Positions 1 to 8,194 of a DNA stretch of 64,000 bases are shown piece by piece. Every line of letters begins with the position of its first letter. The stretch's first letter is position 1. The stretch is taken from the NCBI RefSeq assembly GCF_900105415.1, contig NZ_FNSM01000001.1, positions 8,440,001-8,504,000 on the forward strand, read 5' to 3'. Both the position numbers and the translations under genes were made by a program. The stretch comes from Streptomyces sp. TLI_105 (GTDB lineage: Bacteria; Actinomycetota; Actinomycetes; Streptomycetales; Streptomycetaceae). The notes below the pieces were generated by a model, which was not told the origin of the DNA, made no database searches, and saw nothing but the letters and a program-made list of their open reading frames with translations.

Positions 1-578
1 TGCTTGTTGATCAGATCGGCTCGTGCGGAGGCGTTGTCATCGCCCGACACCGACGAGGCGTTGATGCCGTTGGCGCGGATGGACACCACGATGAAGCCGC
101 GAGCGGCCAGTTCTTCGCCGAGGTAGTCGTAACCGCGCTCGTTGGCGATGGGGCGGGTGCCGGGGGCGCAGGGCCAGCTGAACAGCTTCTGGGAGGCGGC
201 CGCGTAGGCGTCCCAGTCCTCGGCCTGCTCGGCGGCGTCGCGGGCTGCCGCCGCCGACCGGTCCGCGCAGGTCTCGTGCCAGCCGTGCAGTTGGACGACG
301 AGCGGCCGCGGCGTGGTGCCGAGATCCTTCGGGTAGTGCACGATCGCGGCCATCTCGACCGGTTCCCCGGTTTTCGGCAGCCGATAAGCCCGGTCCCCCA
401 GGTCGTAGGTGACGGAAGCGATGCCCCGCGCCCCCCGGGCCGGGTCGTCGAGGGGCGCGGCGGATGCGGGGCTCCCCGCCGGGGCCTGCGCCAGGACGAG
501 GGTCACCGTGGAAGCGGCGAGTGTGCGGGCCCGTATCAGGCGTCGCCGAGAAGCTGTGGCTGTGTCGCAGTGCTGCAA
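1..578 (-). CDS. Secreted alpha/beta hydrolase, 3' end beyond window
   Basis: The minus-strand frame is open from a TTG at 578 to the window edge (192 codons, C-terminus missing). The TTG is preceded by GGAGA at a normal distance and gives an Arg-rich n-region followed by a hydrophobic stretch and an Ala-rich cleavage region near residue 35, so the product is probably exported. The segment LVVQLHGWHET looks like the strand plus HG oxyanion region of alpha/beta hydrolases, followed by YDYLGEELAARGFIVVSIRANG, as in the chlorophyllase/dienelactone-type branch. The nucleophile and the His lie outside the window. Substrate unknown; the fold call is fairly safe, the start less so. Confidence 0.6.
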   Translation of the reverse strand, partial: MQHCDTATASRRRLIRARTLAASTVTLVLAQAPAGSPASAAPLDDPARGARGIASVTYDLGDRAYRLPKTGEPVEMAAIVHYPKDLGTTPRPLVVQLHGWHETCADRSAAAARDAAEQAEDWDAYAAASQKLFSWPCAPGTRPIANERGYDYLGEELAARGFIVVSIRANGINASSVSGDDNASARADLINK

Positions 579-727
579 AGGACGGTCTCCGTGAACGGTG
601 AGGAGTGGCGGCGTCGACAGGTAGTGGCCGTGCGCCGGATGGTGTCGTCATTCCGGAAGATTGCTGGACGAGGTCCGGGGTTGCTTGGCCGCGGCATAAC
701 CACCATGTTGTCCGGAACATGCTGCTT

Positions 728-772
728 GTCAGCCCTGTCAGCCCTGTTGGTCCTACCTGCCCTGTCGGTCCT
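728..772. repeat. Five imperfect 9-bp tandem units
   Basis: Five consecutive 9-nt units of the type GTCAGCCCT / GTTGGTCCT / GTCGGTCCT lie between the two flanking minus-strand genes. They carry no clear gene and have no obvious hairpin potential. Function unknown. Confidence 0.5.
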
Positions 773-779
773 GTCGCGC

Positions 780-1595
780 TCAGGCGTGGCGCCTGATGGT
801 CCTCCGGATCCAGTCGGCGTAGGCCGGCACGTCGGTGTAGAGGCCCGGTCCGGCCGAGCACGCGACCCCCGGCACGCCGGGGCCCGAGGTGGCTCCGATG
901 AGCTCCCACCGTCCCTGCCTGTCCTTCTGGAGTTGCGGCCCGCCGGAGTCCCCGAAACACGCCATGGCCTCGGGCACGCGGCTGACCGTGCACAGCCGGG
1001 TCCGGCCCGCATAGCCGGGGGCGCACTCGGCCTCGGTACCCCTGCGCGTCTCGAGCTCCTGCAATCGCTCCGCGAACTTCAGTCCGGTGTCGACGGTGGT
1101 TCCGAATCCCAGGATCCGTGTCGGGGTGCCAGGCTGCCCGACCCGCTTTGCGATCCGGACGGGCTTCTCGGCGACCGGGCGATCCAGGAGGACCAGCGCG
1201 ATGTCGTCCTGGTTGGCAGCCTGTCCTTCACCGTTCACATAGCCCGGATGAACGACGGTACGCTCGATGGCCCGGACGGTCCCCCCGGACTTCCGCTCCT
1301 TGCTGCCGATCCGGACGATGCCCTCCAGCTCGAGGCCGGCGCCCTGCACGCAGTGAGCCGCGGTCAGCACCCACTGAGGATCGATCAGCGACGCCCCGCA
1401 GTTACCGTCGTGCACCCCCTGCTCCGGAGCCGATTCCGGGATCATCGCCATGAACGGGTAACGCTCCGTGGAATCGGTCCCGTTGACGATCGCTCCGGCG
1501 CTGTCGGTCATCAGGGTGGTGCACATGGTGACGGCGAGAGCGCCGACGGCAGTGGAGCGCGCCGCGCGGCGGCCGACGGATCGCAAGCTGAACAT
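780..1595 (-). CDS. Secreted trypsin-fold (S1A) serine protease
   Basis: A 271-aa product from the ATG at 1595, chosen because GGAAGG sits 6 nt upstream and the signal peptide (Arg-rich, then a hydrophobic segment ending in ADSAGA-like residues) begins there. A longer in-frame ATG at 1655 has no such site. The mature enzyme starts IVNGTDS, the typical activated N-terminus. The catalytic triad is visible as TAAHC (His), DDIALV (Asp) and GDSGGP (Ser). Paired cysteines surround the Ser loop ([10 protein letters not shown] and VACSAGPG). By alignment the S1 pocket residue 189 is Met rather than Asp, so trypsin-like Arg/Lys specificity is unlikely and a hydrophobic preference is inferred. Monocistronic as far as can be seen. 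Confidence 0.88.
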   Translation of the reverse strand: MFSLRSVGRRAARSTAVGALAVTMCTTLMTDSAGAIVNGTDSTERYPFMAMIPESAPEQGVHDGNCGASLIDPQWVLTAAHCVQGAGLELEGIVRIGSKERKSGGTVRAIERTVVHPGYVNGEGQAANQDDIALVLLDRPVAEKPVRIAKRVGQPGTPTRILGFGTTVDTGLKFAERLQELETRRGTEAECAPGYAGRTRLCTVSRVPEAMACFGDSGGPQLQKDRQGRWELIGATSGPGVPGVACSAGPGLYTDVPAYADWIRRTIRRHA

Positions 1596-1855
1596 AAGGG
1601 ACCTTCCCGTAGGGGTTCGGGTGTGTCCGTCCACCCTGCTCGGTTCAAGATCCACCGACCATCCGGTTAGCGGCCCGAGCTCAGTGGGGGTATCCCCCTC
1701 GCGTTCCTCAGCCGGGCGTCGGGGGTTAACCCCCGACCCGTACCAGGGGTGACCTCTGGAGGAAGCCGGTGGACCACCCCAGCGCGGTCCGCCCCTCAGC
1801 GCACGAAGATCACTTCATCGGCGCAGAAAGCCGCCGCACGCAAGGAGCGATCAGC

Positions 1856-3313
1856 ATGTACGGGTACAGGAAGAGGACCGGCCGGCGAGGAGTGCTCGCG
1901 CTCACGGGAGTGGTCGCCGCCACGACGCTGGCCACCGCGGTGGCTTCCGCGGCACCGGTCGTACAAGCGGTCCCGACCGCACCCGACGCATCAGCCGTCT
2001 CGACCGACCCACTCGCCGCATCAGCCGTCCCGGCCGACCTTGTGGCAGCAGGCCAAGACGCGGCCGTCGTACGGTCCCTGGAACGGGTCGCACACCCGCT
2101 GCGCGCCACGGACCCCGGCGGTCGGACCGCAGACCTCCGGGCGCTGAGCAGTATGGTCGGGGACGCGAAGGTGGTGGGGCTGGGCGAGGCCACGCACGGT
2201 TCGCACGAGTTCTTCGCCATGAAGGAACGCACTTTCCGGCACCTCGTCGAGGAGCGCGGCTTCACCACCTTCGCCCTGGAGATGAGCTGGTCGGCAGGGC
2301 TCAGGATCGACGAGTACCTCCAGGGCGGTCCCGGCGACCCGCGGCAGATCGCGGAGGCGACGCTGGCCGGATCCCCCTGGGAGCGCGAGGAGTTCGTCAG
2401 CCTGATCGGCTGGATGCGCGAGCACAACCGCCGCCATCCCGACCACCGGGTCCACTTCATGGGGGACGACCTCGGAGCGCCGAAGCTCGGCGACCCCATC
2501 TTCGAGCGCGTGCTGTCGTCCGTCCGCCAGACCCGGCCGGAGGCGCTGCCCCGGCTCACCGAGCTGTACACCGCGTTGCGTCCCTTCGAGGACATGTTCG
2601 CCTACCTGCGCAAGCCGGTCACCGAACGTCAGGGGAACGCCGCACGCGCCCAAGAGGCACTCGACCTGGTCGCCGACCACCAGGAGGACGGCGGCGACGA
2701 CTACGCGTGGACCGTGCAGCACGCCCGGAACATCGCGCAGACATTCGCCTTCGCCACCGTCGACCTCGCCGACCCGGCCTCGGTCACCGCCGCCGAGCGC
2801 CTGCGCGACCAGGCCATGGCCGACAACGTGCTGTGGTGGCATCGCCACACCGGCCACAGGATGCTGCTGTCGGCGCACAACGGCCACATCGGATACCTCT
2901 CCACCCATCCGGACACCTACCCGCGGACCCAGGGCGCGGTGCTGCGCGGGCGTCTGGGCCGCGACTACGTCGCGATCGGCTTCAGCTTCGCCGCCGGCTC
3001 CTTCCTCACCAAGGACACCTCCCTCGAGGGGGACTGGAATCCGCTCACCGTCCCGGCCGCGCGCGCGGGGATGAACGAGCACACCCTGGACCGGGTCCGG
3101 TACCGGGACTTCTACCTCGACCTGCGGACCGCGCCCGCCGCGGCCCGCGCCTGGCTCGACCGCGCCCGCCCGGTCTACGACGCCGGCTCGACCTTCACCC
3201 CGGACCCCCTGCCCACCCTGGCCCTCGGCCGGGCCTACGACATCCTCATCCACCTCCACCGGGTCCGCGCGGCCGACAAGCTCGCACCGCCGCCGTACGA
3301 GCCGGCCGGCTGA
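1856..3313 (+). CDS. Secreted erythromycin esterase family protein
   Basis: A 485-aa product from the ATG at 1856, which has AAGGAG 8 nt upstream; an earlier in-frame ATG at 1769 lacks a site. The N-terminus has Arg residues followed by a hydrophobic segment (GVLALTGVVAATTLATAVASA), a Sec or possibly Tat signal, then a low-complexity Ala/Pro/Ser linker. The core shows the EreA/B-like motifs GLGEATHGSHEFF, FALEMSW and SAHNGHIGYL, with conserved His and Glu residues. The family hydrolyses macrolide lactones in some members, but many homologues are uncharacterised. Export signals argue against a simple intracellular resistance role. Resistance activity is not established by this sequence. Confidence 0.85.
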   Translation: MYGYRKRTGRRGVLALTGVVAATTLATAVASAAPVVQAVPTAPDASAVSTDPLAASAVPADLVAAGQDAAVVRSLERVAHPLRATDPGGRTADLRALSSMVGDAKVVGLGEATHGSHEFFAMKERTFRHLVEERGFTTFALEMSWSAGLRIDEYLQGGPGDPRQIAEATLAGSPWEREEFVSLIGWMREHNRRHPDHRVHFMGDDLGAPKLGDPIFERVLSSVRQTRPEALPRLTELYTALRPFEDMFAYLRKPVTERQGNAARAQEALDLVADHQEDGGDDYAWTVQHARNIAQTFAFATVDLADPASVTAAERLRDQAMADNVLWWHRHTGHRMLLSAHNGHIGYLSTHPDTYPRTQGAVLRGRLGRDYVAIGFSFAAGSFLTKDTSLEGDWNPLTVPAARAGMNEHTLDRVRYRDFYLDLRTAPAAARAWLDRARPVYDAGSTFTPDPLPTLALGRAYDILIHLHRVRAADKLAPPPYEPAG

Positions 3314-3564
3314 CCGCCCCGGACTCGAACCCCGGCGGCTTCCCCGCCCGAGGCGGCTCACCTCCGGCCCTGGAAGCATCCCGCGGGCGTACAGGGCCTG
3401 CCCGTCCGGTGGCCGGCAGCCGAGTTTCGCCACCACGGCCGAGTACGTGGATCCCGGGAAGGCGCCGGCCGGGGGTGCCTCTATGTGTGGCCAAGTGTGT
3501 GGTCAAGGTCGAGGACCAGTAGGTTCGTGTGGTCGAGGGCGGGGCCGAGTCGTAGGGGGTGTGC

Positions 3565-3798
3565 ATGAGTGATGACCAGGTCACGATCAAGCTCACGAGT
3601 GACGAGGCGCTGGTGCTGTCGCACTGGCTGGAGAAGCTGCAGATGACGGACCTCAGCCGGGTTGTCGACGATCCGGCGGTCTGGGCGCCGATCCATCGGA
3701 TCGCCGGGACGCTCGACAAGACGCTTCCCGACCTGTTCGCGCCTGACTATGACCAGCGGCTTGAGGCCGCGCGTCAGCGGCTTCGGCCGGAGGACTGA
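3565..3798 (+). CDS. Small conserved hypothetical protein (77 aa)
   Basis: The ATG at 3565 follows AGGGGG with a short spacer; a GTG at 3559 is a possible alternative. The product (MSDDQVTIKLTSDEALVLSHWL...) is acidic, has no signal or membrane segment, and reads as a compact alpha-helical protein. I do not recognise a family, although the codon pattern is normal for the genome and the composition (SDEALVLSHWLEKL, VVDDPAVWAPIHRI) is that of a real protein. Confidence 0.6.
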   Translation: MSDDQVTIKLTSDEALVLSHWLEKLQMTDLSRVVDDPAVWAPIHRIAGTLDKTLPDLFAPDYDQRLEAARQRLRPED

Positions 3799-3799
3799 C

Positions 3800-4180
3800 C
3801 GAGCGGTCTGAACTGCTCCCCTTGGCCGTGGTGGGTTGGGGTTCGTGGAAGGTTTCGTCGCGGAGTATCGCGAAGAGGACGTCAGCCCGGCGTCGGGCGA
3901 GGCAGAGCAGGGCGGCTGCCTCGGTGCCCGGGATGGTGACGATCTGTTCGTCCGGGGCGGCGTCGGTCGGCCTTGCGTATCTGGGCCGGGGGTCCGAACC
4001 GCTCCAGCAGGGCCAGGACCGGCGGGTGCTGCAACCACGGCCCCAGGATCCCTCCAGCGAGGAATGGATCTGCGCCGGCAGACCGTGAAGCCGGTTGGCG
4101 GCGCAGATGATGGTTGCGAGCTGCTCCCACGGCCGTCAGGTCGGTCGGGCCACGGCCTGGCCCGCCACCCGGCCAGAACG
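3800..4180 (-). pseudogene. IS110-family transposase relic
   Basis: Minus-strand translation shows pieces of an IS110 transposase in shifting frames. About 4035-4150 encodes ATIICAANRLHGLPAQIHSS then, one frame over, ILGPWLQHPPVLALLERFG and PPAQIRKA. About 3825-3905 encodes the C-terminal ALLCLARRRADVLFAILRD region of the family. The long central part (the conserved Ser-containing domain) is missing, so the copy has an internal deletion plus frameshift and cannot be active. It fills the gap between the small gene at 3565 and the Old Yellow Enzyme gene. Confidence 0.65.
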
Positions 4181-4181
4181 C

Positions 4182-4216
4182 GAAACGGTTCGCCGGCGGA
4201 GTCGGCGAACCGTTTC
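4182..4216 (-). terminator. Hairpin terminator after the Old Yellow Enzyme gene
   Basis: The arms GAAACGGTTCGCC and GGCGAACCGTTTC form a perfect 13-bp stem with a 9-nt loop, 13 nt beyond the stop codon of the minus-strand oxidoreductase. There is no U-tract, as is usual for Streptomyces terminators. Confidence 0.75.
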
Positions 4217-4228
4217 GAGACTTCGAGG

Positions 4229-5371
4229 CTAGCTCAGCGTCTTCACCGCAGCCGCGTCGTACGGCTTGAGCTCGTCGGTCCGCCCCGCCAGGACCTTCGC
4301 CGCCCACTCCGGGTCCTGGAGCAGCGCGCGGCCGACGGCGACCATGTCGAACTCGTCGCGCTCCAGACGGTCGAGGAGGTCGTCGATGCCCTGAACCGGA
4401 GCGCCCTCGCCCGCGAAGGCGTGGATGAAGTCACCGTCGAGGCCGACCGAGCCGACGGTGATGGTGGGCTTGCCGGTGAGCTTCTTGGTCCAGCCTGCCA
4501 GGTTCAGGTCCGAGCCTTCGAACTCGGATATCCAGTGGCGGCGGGTGGAAGCGTGGAATACGTCGACGCCGGCCGCTGCGAGCGGGGTCAGGATCGCCTC
4601 CAGCTCCTCCGGGGTCTCGGCGAGCCGCGCGTCGTAGGCGTCCTGCTTCCACTGCGAGAAGCGGAAGATCACCGGGAAGTCGGGCGAGACGGTCTCGCGG
4701 ACCGCGGCCACGATCTCGGCCGCGAACTTCGTACGGGCCACGGCGTCGCCGCCGTACGCGTCGGTACGGCGGTTCGTCCCCGCCCACAGGAACTGGTCGA
4801 TGAGGTAGCCGTGGGCGCCGTGCAGTTCGACGCCGTCGAAGCCGATGCGCTCGGCGGCCGCGGCGGCCTCGGCGAAGGCGCCGATGACGTCGTCCAGGTC
4901 CTTCTGGGTCATGGCCTTGCCAGTGCCCTCGGTGCCGTCGGGGCGGATGCCGGAGGGGCCCATGGCCGGGGCGTCGGCGTAGGGTGCCTGACCCTGCTTG
5001 CGCACCATGCCGATGTGCCACAGCTGCGGCACGATCGTGCCGCCCGCCGTGTGCACGGCCTCCGCGACCTTCGCCCATCCCGCCAGCTGCTCCTCGCCGT
5101 GGAACCGCGGCACACGGTCGCTCTGCCCCGCCGACTCGTGGCCGACGTAGGTCCCCTCGGTGACGATCAGGCCCACGCCGGCGGCGGCGCGGCGGGCGTA
5201 GTACGACCGCACGTCCTCGCCGGGGACTCCGCCGGGGGAGAACATGCGCGTCATGGGCGCCATCGCGATGCGGTTCGGGACGGTCAGGCCGTTCAGCGTG
5301 ACGGGCCGGGACAGGATCTCGGCCGCGCGGGAGGTGGGGGACGCGGTGACGGTCACAGAGACGCTCCTCAT
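4229..5371 (-). CDS. NADH:flavin oxidoreductase, Old Yellow Enzyme family
   Basis: A 380-aa FMN-dependent TIM-barrel enzyme. It shows NRIAMAPMTRM near the N-terminus, PQLWHIGM, the substrate/flavin motif GFDGVELHGAHGYLIDQFL (His pair), the catalytic region NRRTDAYGG, and the C-terminal FDMVAVGRALLQDPEWAAKV phosphate-binding segment. Such enzymes reduce activated C=C bonds of enals, enones or nitro compounds using NAD(P)H. The start at 5371 is preferred over 5413 because the longer extension is not family-like and would run into the operator. It is divergent from a MarR regulator with repeats in the shared 100-bp interval, which fits induction by an electrophile. Physiological substrate unknown. 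Confidence 0.9.
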   Translation of the reverse strand: MRSVSVTVTASPTSRAAEILSRPVTLNGLTVPNRIAMAPMTRMFSPGGVPGEDVRSYYARRAAAGVGLIVTEGTYVGHESAGQSDRVPRFHGEEQLAGWAKVAEAVHTAGGTIVPQLWHIGMVRKQGQAPYADAPAMGPSGIRPDGTEGTGKAMTQKDLDDVIGAFAEAAAAAERIGFDGVELHGAHGYLIDQFLWAGTNRRTDAYGGDAVARTKFAAEIVAAVRETVSPDFPVIFRFSQWKQDAYDARLAETPEELEAILTPLAAAGVDVFHASTRRHWISEFEGSDLNLAGWTKKLTGKPTITVGSVGLDGDFIHAFAGEGAPVQGIDDLLDRLERDEFDMVAVGRALLQDPEWAAKVLAGRTDELKPYDAAAVKTLS

Positions 5372-5377
5372 GGCTAC

Positions 5378-5467
5378 TACTTGACAACCTTGATGCTTGA
5401 GAACTTCATGCAATGGGGAGACGGTAGAGGTAGATGCTTGAGATGGTCAAGTACTTCCGGGTAGAGT
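5378..5467. promoter_or_regulatory. Divergent promoter with MarR-type repeats
   Basis: TACTTGAC at 5378-5385 is inverted as GTCAAGTA at 5446-5453, and GATGCTTGAGA occurs twice in direct orientation (5392-5402 and 5433-5443). For the marR side, TTGAGA (5438-5443) and TAGAGT (5462-5467) are separated by 18 nt and lie just before the ATG at 5475, implying a leaderless or near-leaderless mRNA. A repressor on these repeats would cover both promoters. Confidence 0.6.
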
Positions 5468-5474
5468 GGCCCTC

Positions 5475-5909
5475 ATGACAGAAGGCCCCCGCGTCGACAC
5501 GGCCCGGCTCATGGAGCTGCTCTCCGTGTCGCTCGGCGTCTACTACGGCGATTTCACCGTCGCGGCGGCGAGTGAGAACCTCACGGCGAGCCAGGGCAAG
5601 GCCCTGACCGTGCTGCGCCGGGGACCCGCCGCGATGCGCGCCCTGGCCGAGACCATGGCCTGCGACGCCTCCAACATGACCGGGATCATCGACCGGCTGG
5701 AGCAGCGCGGCCTGGTGCGCCGCGAGGCCGACGCCTCCGACCGGCGCGTCAAGAACGTCATCCTCACAGCCGAGGGCGAGCGCGTCACCGACGCGATCCG
5801 CGCGAAGATGCGCACCACGCGGGAAGGCCTGGACAGGCTCGACGACCAGGACCGGGACTGCCTGTACACCCTGCTGGAACGGGTCTTCGTCTTCCGGCCC
5901 GCCACCTGA
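5475..5909 (+). CDS. MarR-family transcriptional regulator
   Basis: A 144-aa winged-helix protein. The recognition region reads AMRALAETMACDASNMTGIIDRLE followed by the wing LVRREADASDRRVKNVILTAEG, the standard MarR signature. It also has dimerisation helices at both ends. It is divergently transcribed from the flavin oxidoreductase, and the interval holds inverted and direct repeats, so autoregulation and control of that enzyme are likely. A GTG at 5466 is an alternative start but overlaps the likely -10 element. It probably senses a small phenolic or electrophilic ligand, by family analogy only. Confidence 0.88.
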   Translation: MTEGPRVDTARLMELLSVSLGVYYGDFTVAAASENLTASQGKALTVLRRGPAAMRALAETMACDASNMTGIIDRLEQRGLVRREADASDRRVKNVILTAEGERVTDAIRAKMRTTREGLDRLDDQDRDCLYTLLERVFVFRPAT

Positions 5910-5960
5910 CCCCGCCACCCTGCGTTTCCTCGACGACGCCTCCGAAGCCCTGTTCGCGGC

Positions 5961-6050
5961 CACGTCCCCGCCTGCGCGGGGGCGGGCCCTTCACGCCCAC
6001 AGCCATCCCCGAGAGGGTCGGCTGCTCCCCGCCCCTGCGGGGGCGTCGCG
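5961..6050. CRISPR. Two-repeat CRISPR-like relic, type I-E style
   Basis: Two 29-nt units start exactly 61 nt apart (5961 and 6022). Both have the short palindrome CCCCGC...GCGGGG typical of actinobacterial I-E repeats, and the second begins CTGCTCCCCGCC like the units near 41.7 kb. The interval between them is 32 nt, the standard I-E spacer length. The 3' ends of the repeats differ, so the array is degenerate. No third unit is convincing at the next register, and no cas gene is present in the window. Confidence 0.45.
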
Positions 6051-6107
6051 GCTGCCGTTTCGAGCCGTGCCTCCTGTTCTGATGGACGCGTGGGTCCTCA
6101 TGGGTTC

Positions 6108-7019
6108 CTACTGCGATGCGAGTGGGGGCAGTGGTTCGCTGGTGGCGTGCCAGGCGGGCGGGAGTGCGGTGGTGCCCGTGCGAGCGGCGATGACCCCGCC
6201 CGCGATGGCGCAGGTGGTGTCGATGTCGCCGCGCCCGGCGACGGTGGTCCACAGGCCTTCGTGGAGGTCGTCGAGGTGTCCTGCCGCGCACCACAGGGCG
6301 TAGGGGGCGGTGTCGGGTCCGGACATCCGGTAGCCGGATCCCAGGACGTTCGCCGCGTGCTGGACCGAGGTGTGTGCCGGCATCCGGGCCGCGATCCGCA
6401 GTCCCGATCGGACGTCGCTGTCGGGGAGCCGTGCGGCGACGGCGTGGAGGAAGTCCGGGCGTGCCGGCGCGGGCCCGCCGCGGCTGCGGGTTGCCAGCGC
6501 CGCGGCGAGGGCTACGGCCACCGCCGCGGCGACCGCTTCCGGGTGGTGATGCGACACCGCGCTCTGGCGGGCGGCCTGCTCGGTGACGGCGTCGAGGTCG
6601 GCGGAGTGCCAGGCGCCGAGCGGGGCGACGCGCATGGCCGCGCCGTTGCCCCAGGAGCCTTGGCCGCCGAACTGTCCGGCGACCACCTCCTGCCAGGGCT
6701 CGCCCGCGCCGAGCCGGCGGAGCACGTCGTGCATGGAGGCTCCGTAGCCGCGGTGCGTGTCGTCGGCGTAGGCCTCGGCGAGTCGCCGGGCGAGGCGGTC
6801 CTGGTCGACGTCACCGCTGCCCTGGATGAGTTCCCGGACGAGGACGACTGCCTGGGCGGTGTCGTCGCTCCAACGCCACAGTGGCCCTGGGGGCAGGGTC
6901 CGTGCTTCCAGGGCTGTGGTGCCTTCACGGCGCAGGATGCCGAACCAGCAGTCGCCGAAGGCATCGCCGAAGGCGAGCCCGGACAGCGAGTCCAGGGCAG
7001 CGGTCGGAGGATTGATCAT
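6108..7019 (-). CDS. ADP-ribosylglycohydrolase family protein
   Basis: A 303-aa protein of the DraG/ARH fold, which removes ADP-ribose from proteins or small molecules using a di-Mg site. Metal-binding motifs are present in order: GLAFGDAFGD near the N-terminus, RWSDDTAQ, GNGAAMRVAPLG in the middle, and GDIDTTCAIAGGVIAA near the C-terminus. The frame is open far upstream, but the family-like sequence begins at the ATG at 7019 (MINPPTAALDSLSGLAFGD). No strong ribosome binding site is visible. Many Streptomyces paralogues are of unknown substrate. It stands alone between a CRISPR-like relic and a broken gene. Confidence 0.88.
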   Translation of the reverse strand: MINPPTAALDSLSGLAFGDAFGDCWFGILRREGTTALEARTLPPGPLWRWSDDTAQAVVLVRELIQGSGDVDQDRLARRLAEAYADDTHRGYGASMHDVLRRLGAGEPWQEVVAGQFGGQGSWGNGAAMRVAPLGAWHSADLDAVTEQAARQSAVSHHHPEAVAAAVAVALAAALATRSRGGPAPARPDFLHAVAARLPDSDVRSGLRIAARMPAHTSVQHAANVLGSGYRMSGPDTAPYALWCAAGHLDDLHEGLWTTVAGRGDIDTTCAIAGGVIAARTGTTALPPAWHATSEPLPPLASQ

Positions 7020-7099
7020 CGGATCAGTATCACAAGGCAACTGCGTCCCCGGCACTCCGATTTCGGCACGGCATGGACGTGCTCCGCGTCCGGCAAGGA

Positions 7100-7862
7100 G
7101 GGGCCCGTCAGTAGGTACCCCACCGTCGCCGACGACTGGAGCGACTGGACTGTGGCCTTGCCTCTTGACCGGGAGTGTCACTACCTGGGCGTGGTGAGTG
7201 GTGTCGTCGTGCTGTGCGCCCTCGACACGGAGACGCACGGTGCCTGTGCCGGCGGCGACCCCGGCTCGTACCCCGGCCCGGGGCCGGGCCGCACATATGT
7301 CGAGCTGGTCGGCGGTCCGATGGGGGGGGCGACCTGTTCTTCTTCTACGAACTTGGAGGGCTTCCGTTGATCGAGGACTTGTCGAGGTCTCGGCTGTCGG
7401 TCGTCGGTCAACGCGATCGTCGAGGCCGCCGGAAGACCGTTCGCGCTCGTCCCCGGCGGACAACGTCCTGCTTGGCTTCGACTCCGAATCCTGGACACCG
7501 GCCGACGAAGAGATTCTGTCCTGTCTCGGGAGCCATCGAGCGTCGACCCCGTTCCCCGAGTACGCCGACACGGAAGACCCACGGGGGCGTGGCTCACGGC
7601 CCCTACCGCCTACGACACGATCACCGACGAGCCGGTACGGACCGGACGGCCTCTGCCCACCCCCGATGAATGGGAGCACGCCTACGCGTTCGGCGCACGG
7701 GGCCTGTTCCCCTGGGGTGACCGCATGCCGACCCGGTGGCTCGAACACGAAGTCATCCTTGTCATGCCGACGGCGTCCGGCGTCCCCCAGACGGCGCCGA
7801 TGCTGCCGGGACTCCACATGGCGCAGGACTCCTACAAGGGGGCTGACCACCGGCCGCCGTGA
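7100..7862 (+). pseudogene. Multiply frameshifted gene remnant, possibly SUMF1/FGE-like
   Basis: Protein-like pieces occur in order but in changing frames: RTYVELVGGPMG (ending at a run of eight G), then GDLFFFYELGGLPLIEDLS, then NAIVEAAGRPFALVPGG, then DNVLLGFDSESWTPADEEILS, and finally TAYDTITDEPVRTGRPLPTP continuing DEWEHAYAFGARGLFPWGD. The last piece resembles formylglycine-generating-enzyme-like proteins (PTxxEWExA...FxWGD). At least three frame changes, one at the G homopolymer, are needed to join them. The first piece may come from a separate gene. Family call tentative, pseudogene status firmer. Confidence 0.45.
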
Positions 7863-8194
7863 GGTTCGCGGTGCCGATGGTGGCGGTGCCGAGTGCGGCG
7901 GCGAACCCTGGTTCAGCACGTGGTTGATTCGGGCGGGCTCCTATCGCGACCCCGGACAGGGCGACTTCGTCGCGCGGCGCCCGCACACCCACGGCACCCT
8001 CGTCAGGCATGTCATCCCGCTGGATGGACGGCGGTGGAAGGCCCATGACCGCTGGTCGTCCCGTACGGCGAGCGCGAGGCCCAGACGCACTGCTTCCCGG
8101 GCCTGCGCGGACGGCTCCCTCGGATGGCTGCTCCTTTCCCCCGCCTGGACTCGCTCGCTGCGCCGCTTTGCGGTCGCCGCCCTACGCTCGAGAC

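Noticed and set aside
37..1026. Long minus-strand open frame crossing the first two genes
   Set aside because: Its translation is Arg/Pro/Gly-rich, and the true hydrolase and protease lie in other frames with signal peptides and motifs.
3314..3345. Minus-strand GGGGTTCGAGTCC, like a tRNA T-arm, after the esterase gene
   Set aside because: The T-stem does not pair around a seven-base loop, and no acceptor or D arm could be placed nearby.
2021..3436. 471-codon frame antisense to the erythromycin esterase gene
   Set aside because: Shadow frame from high G+C; composition is Val/Gly/Arg-rich with no motif.
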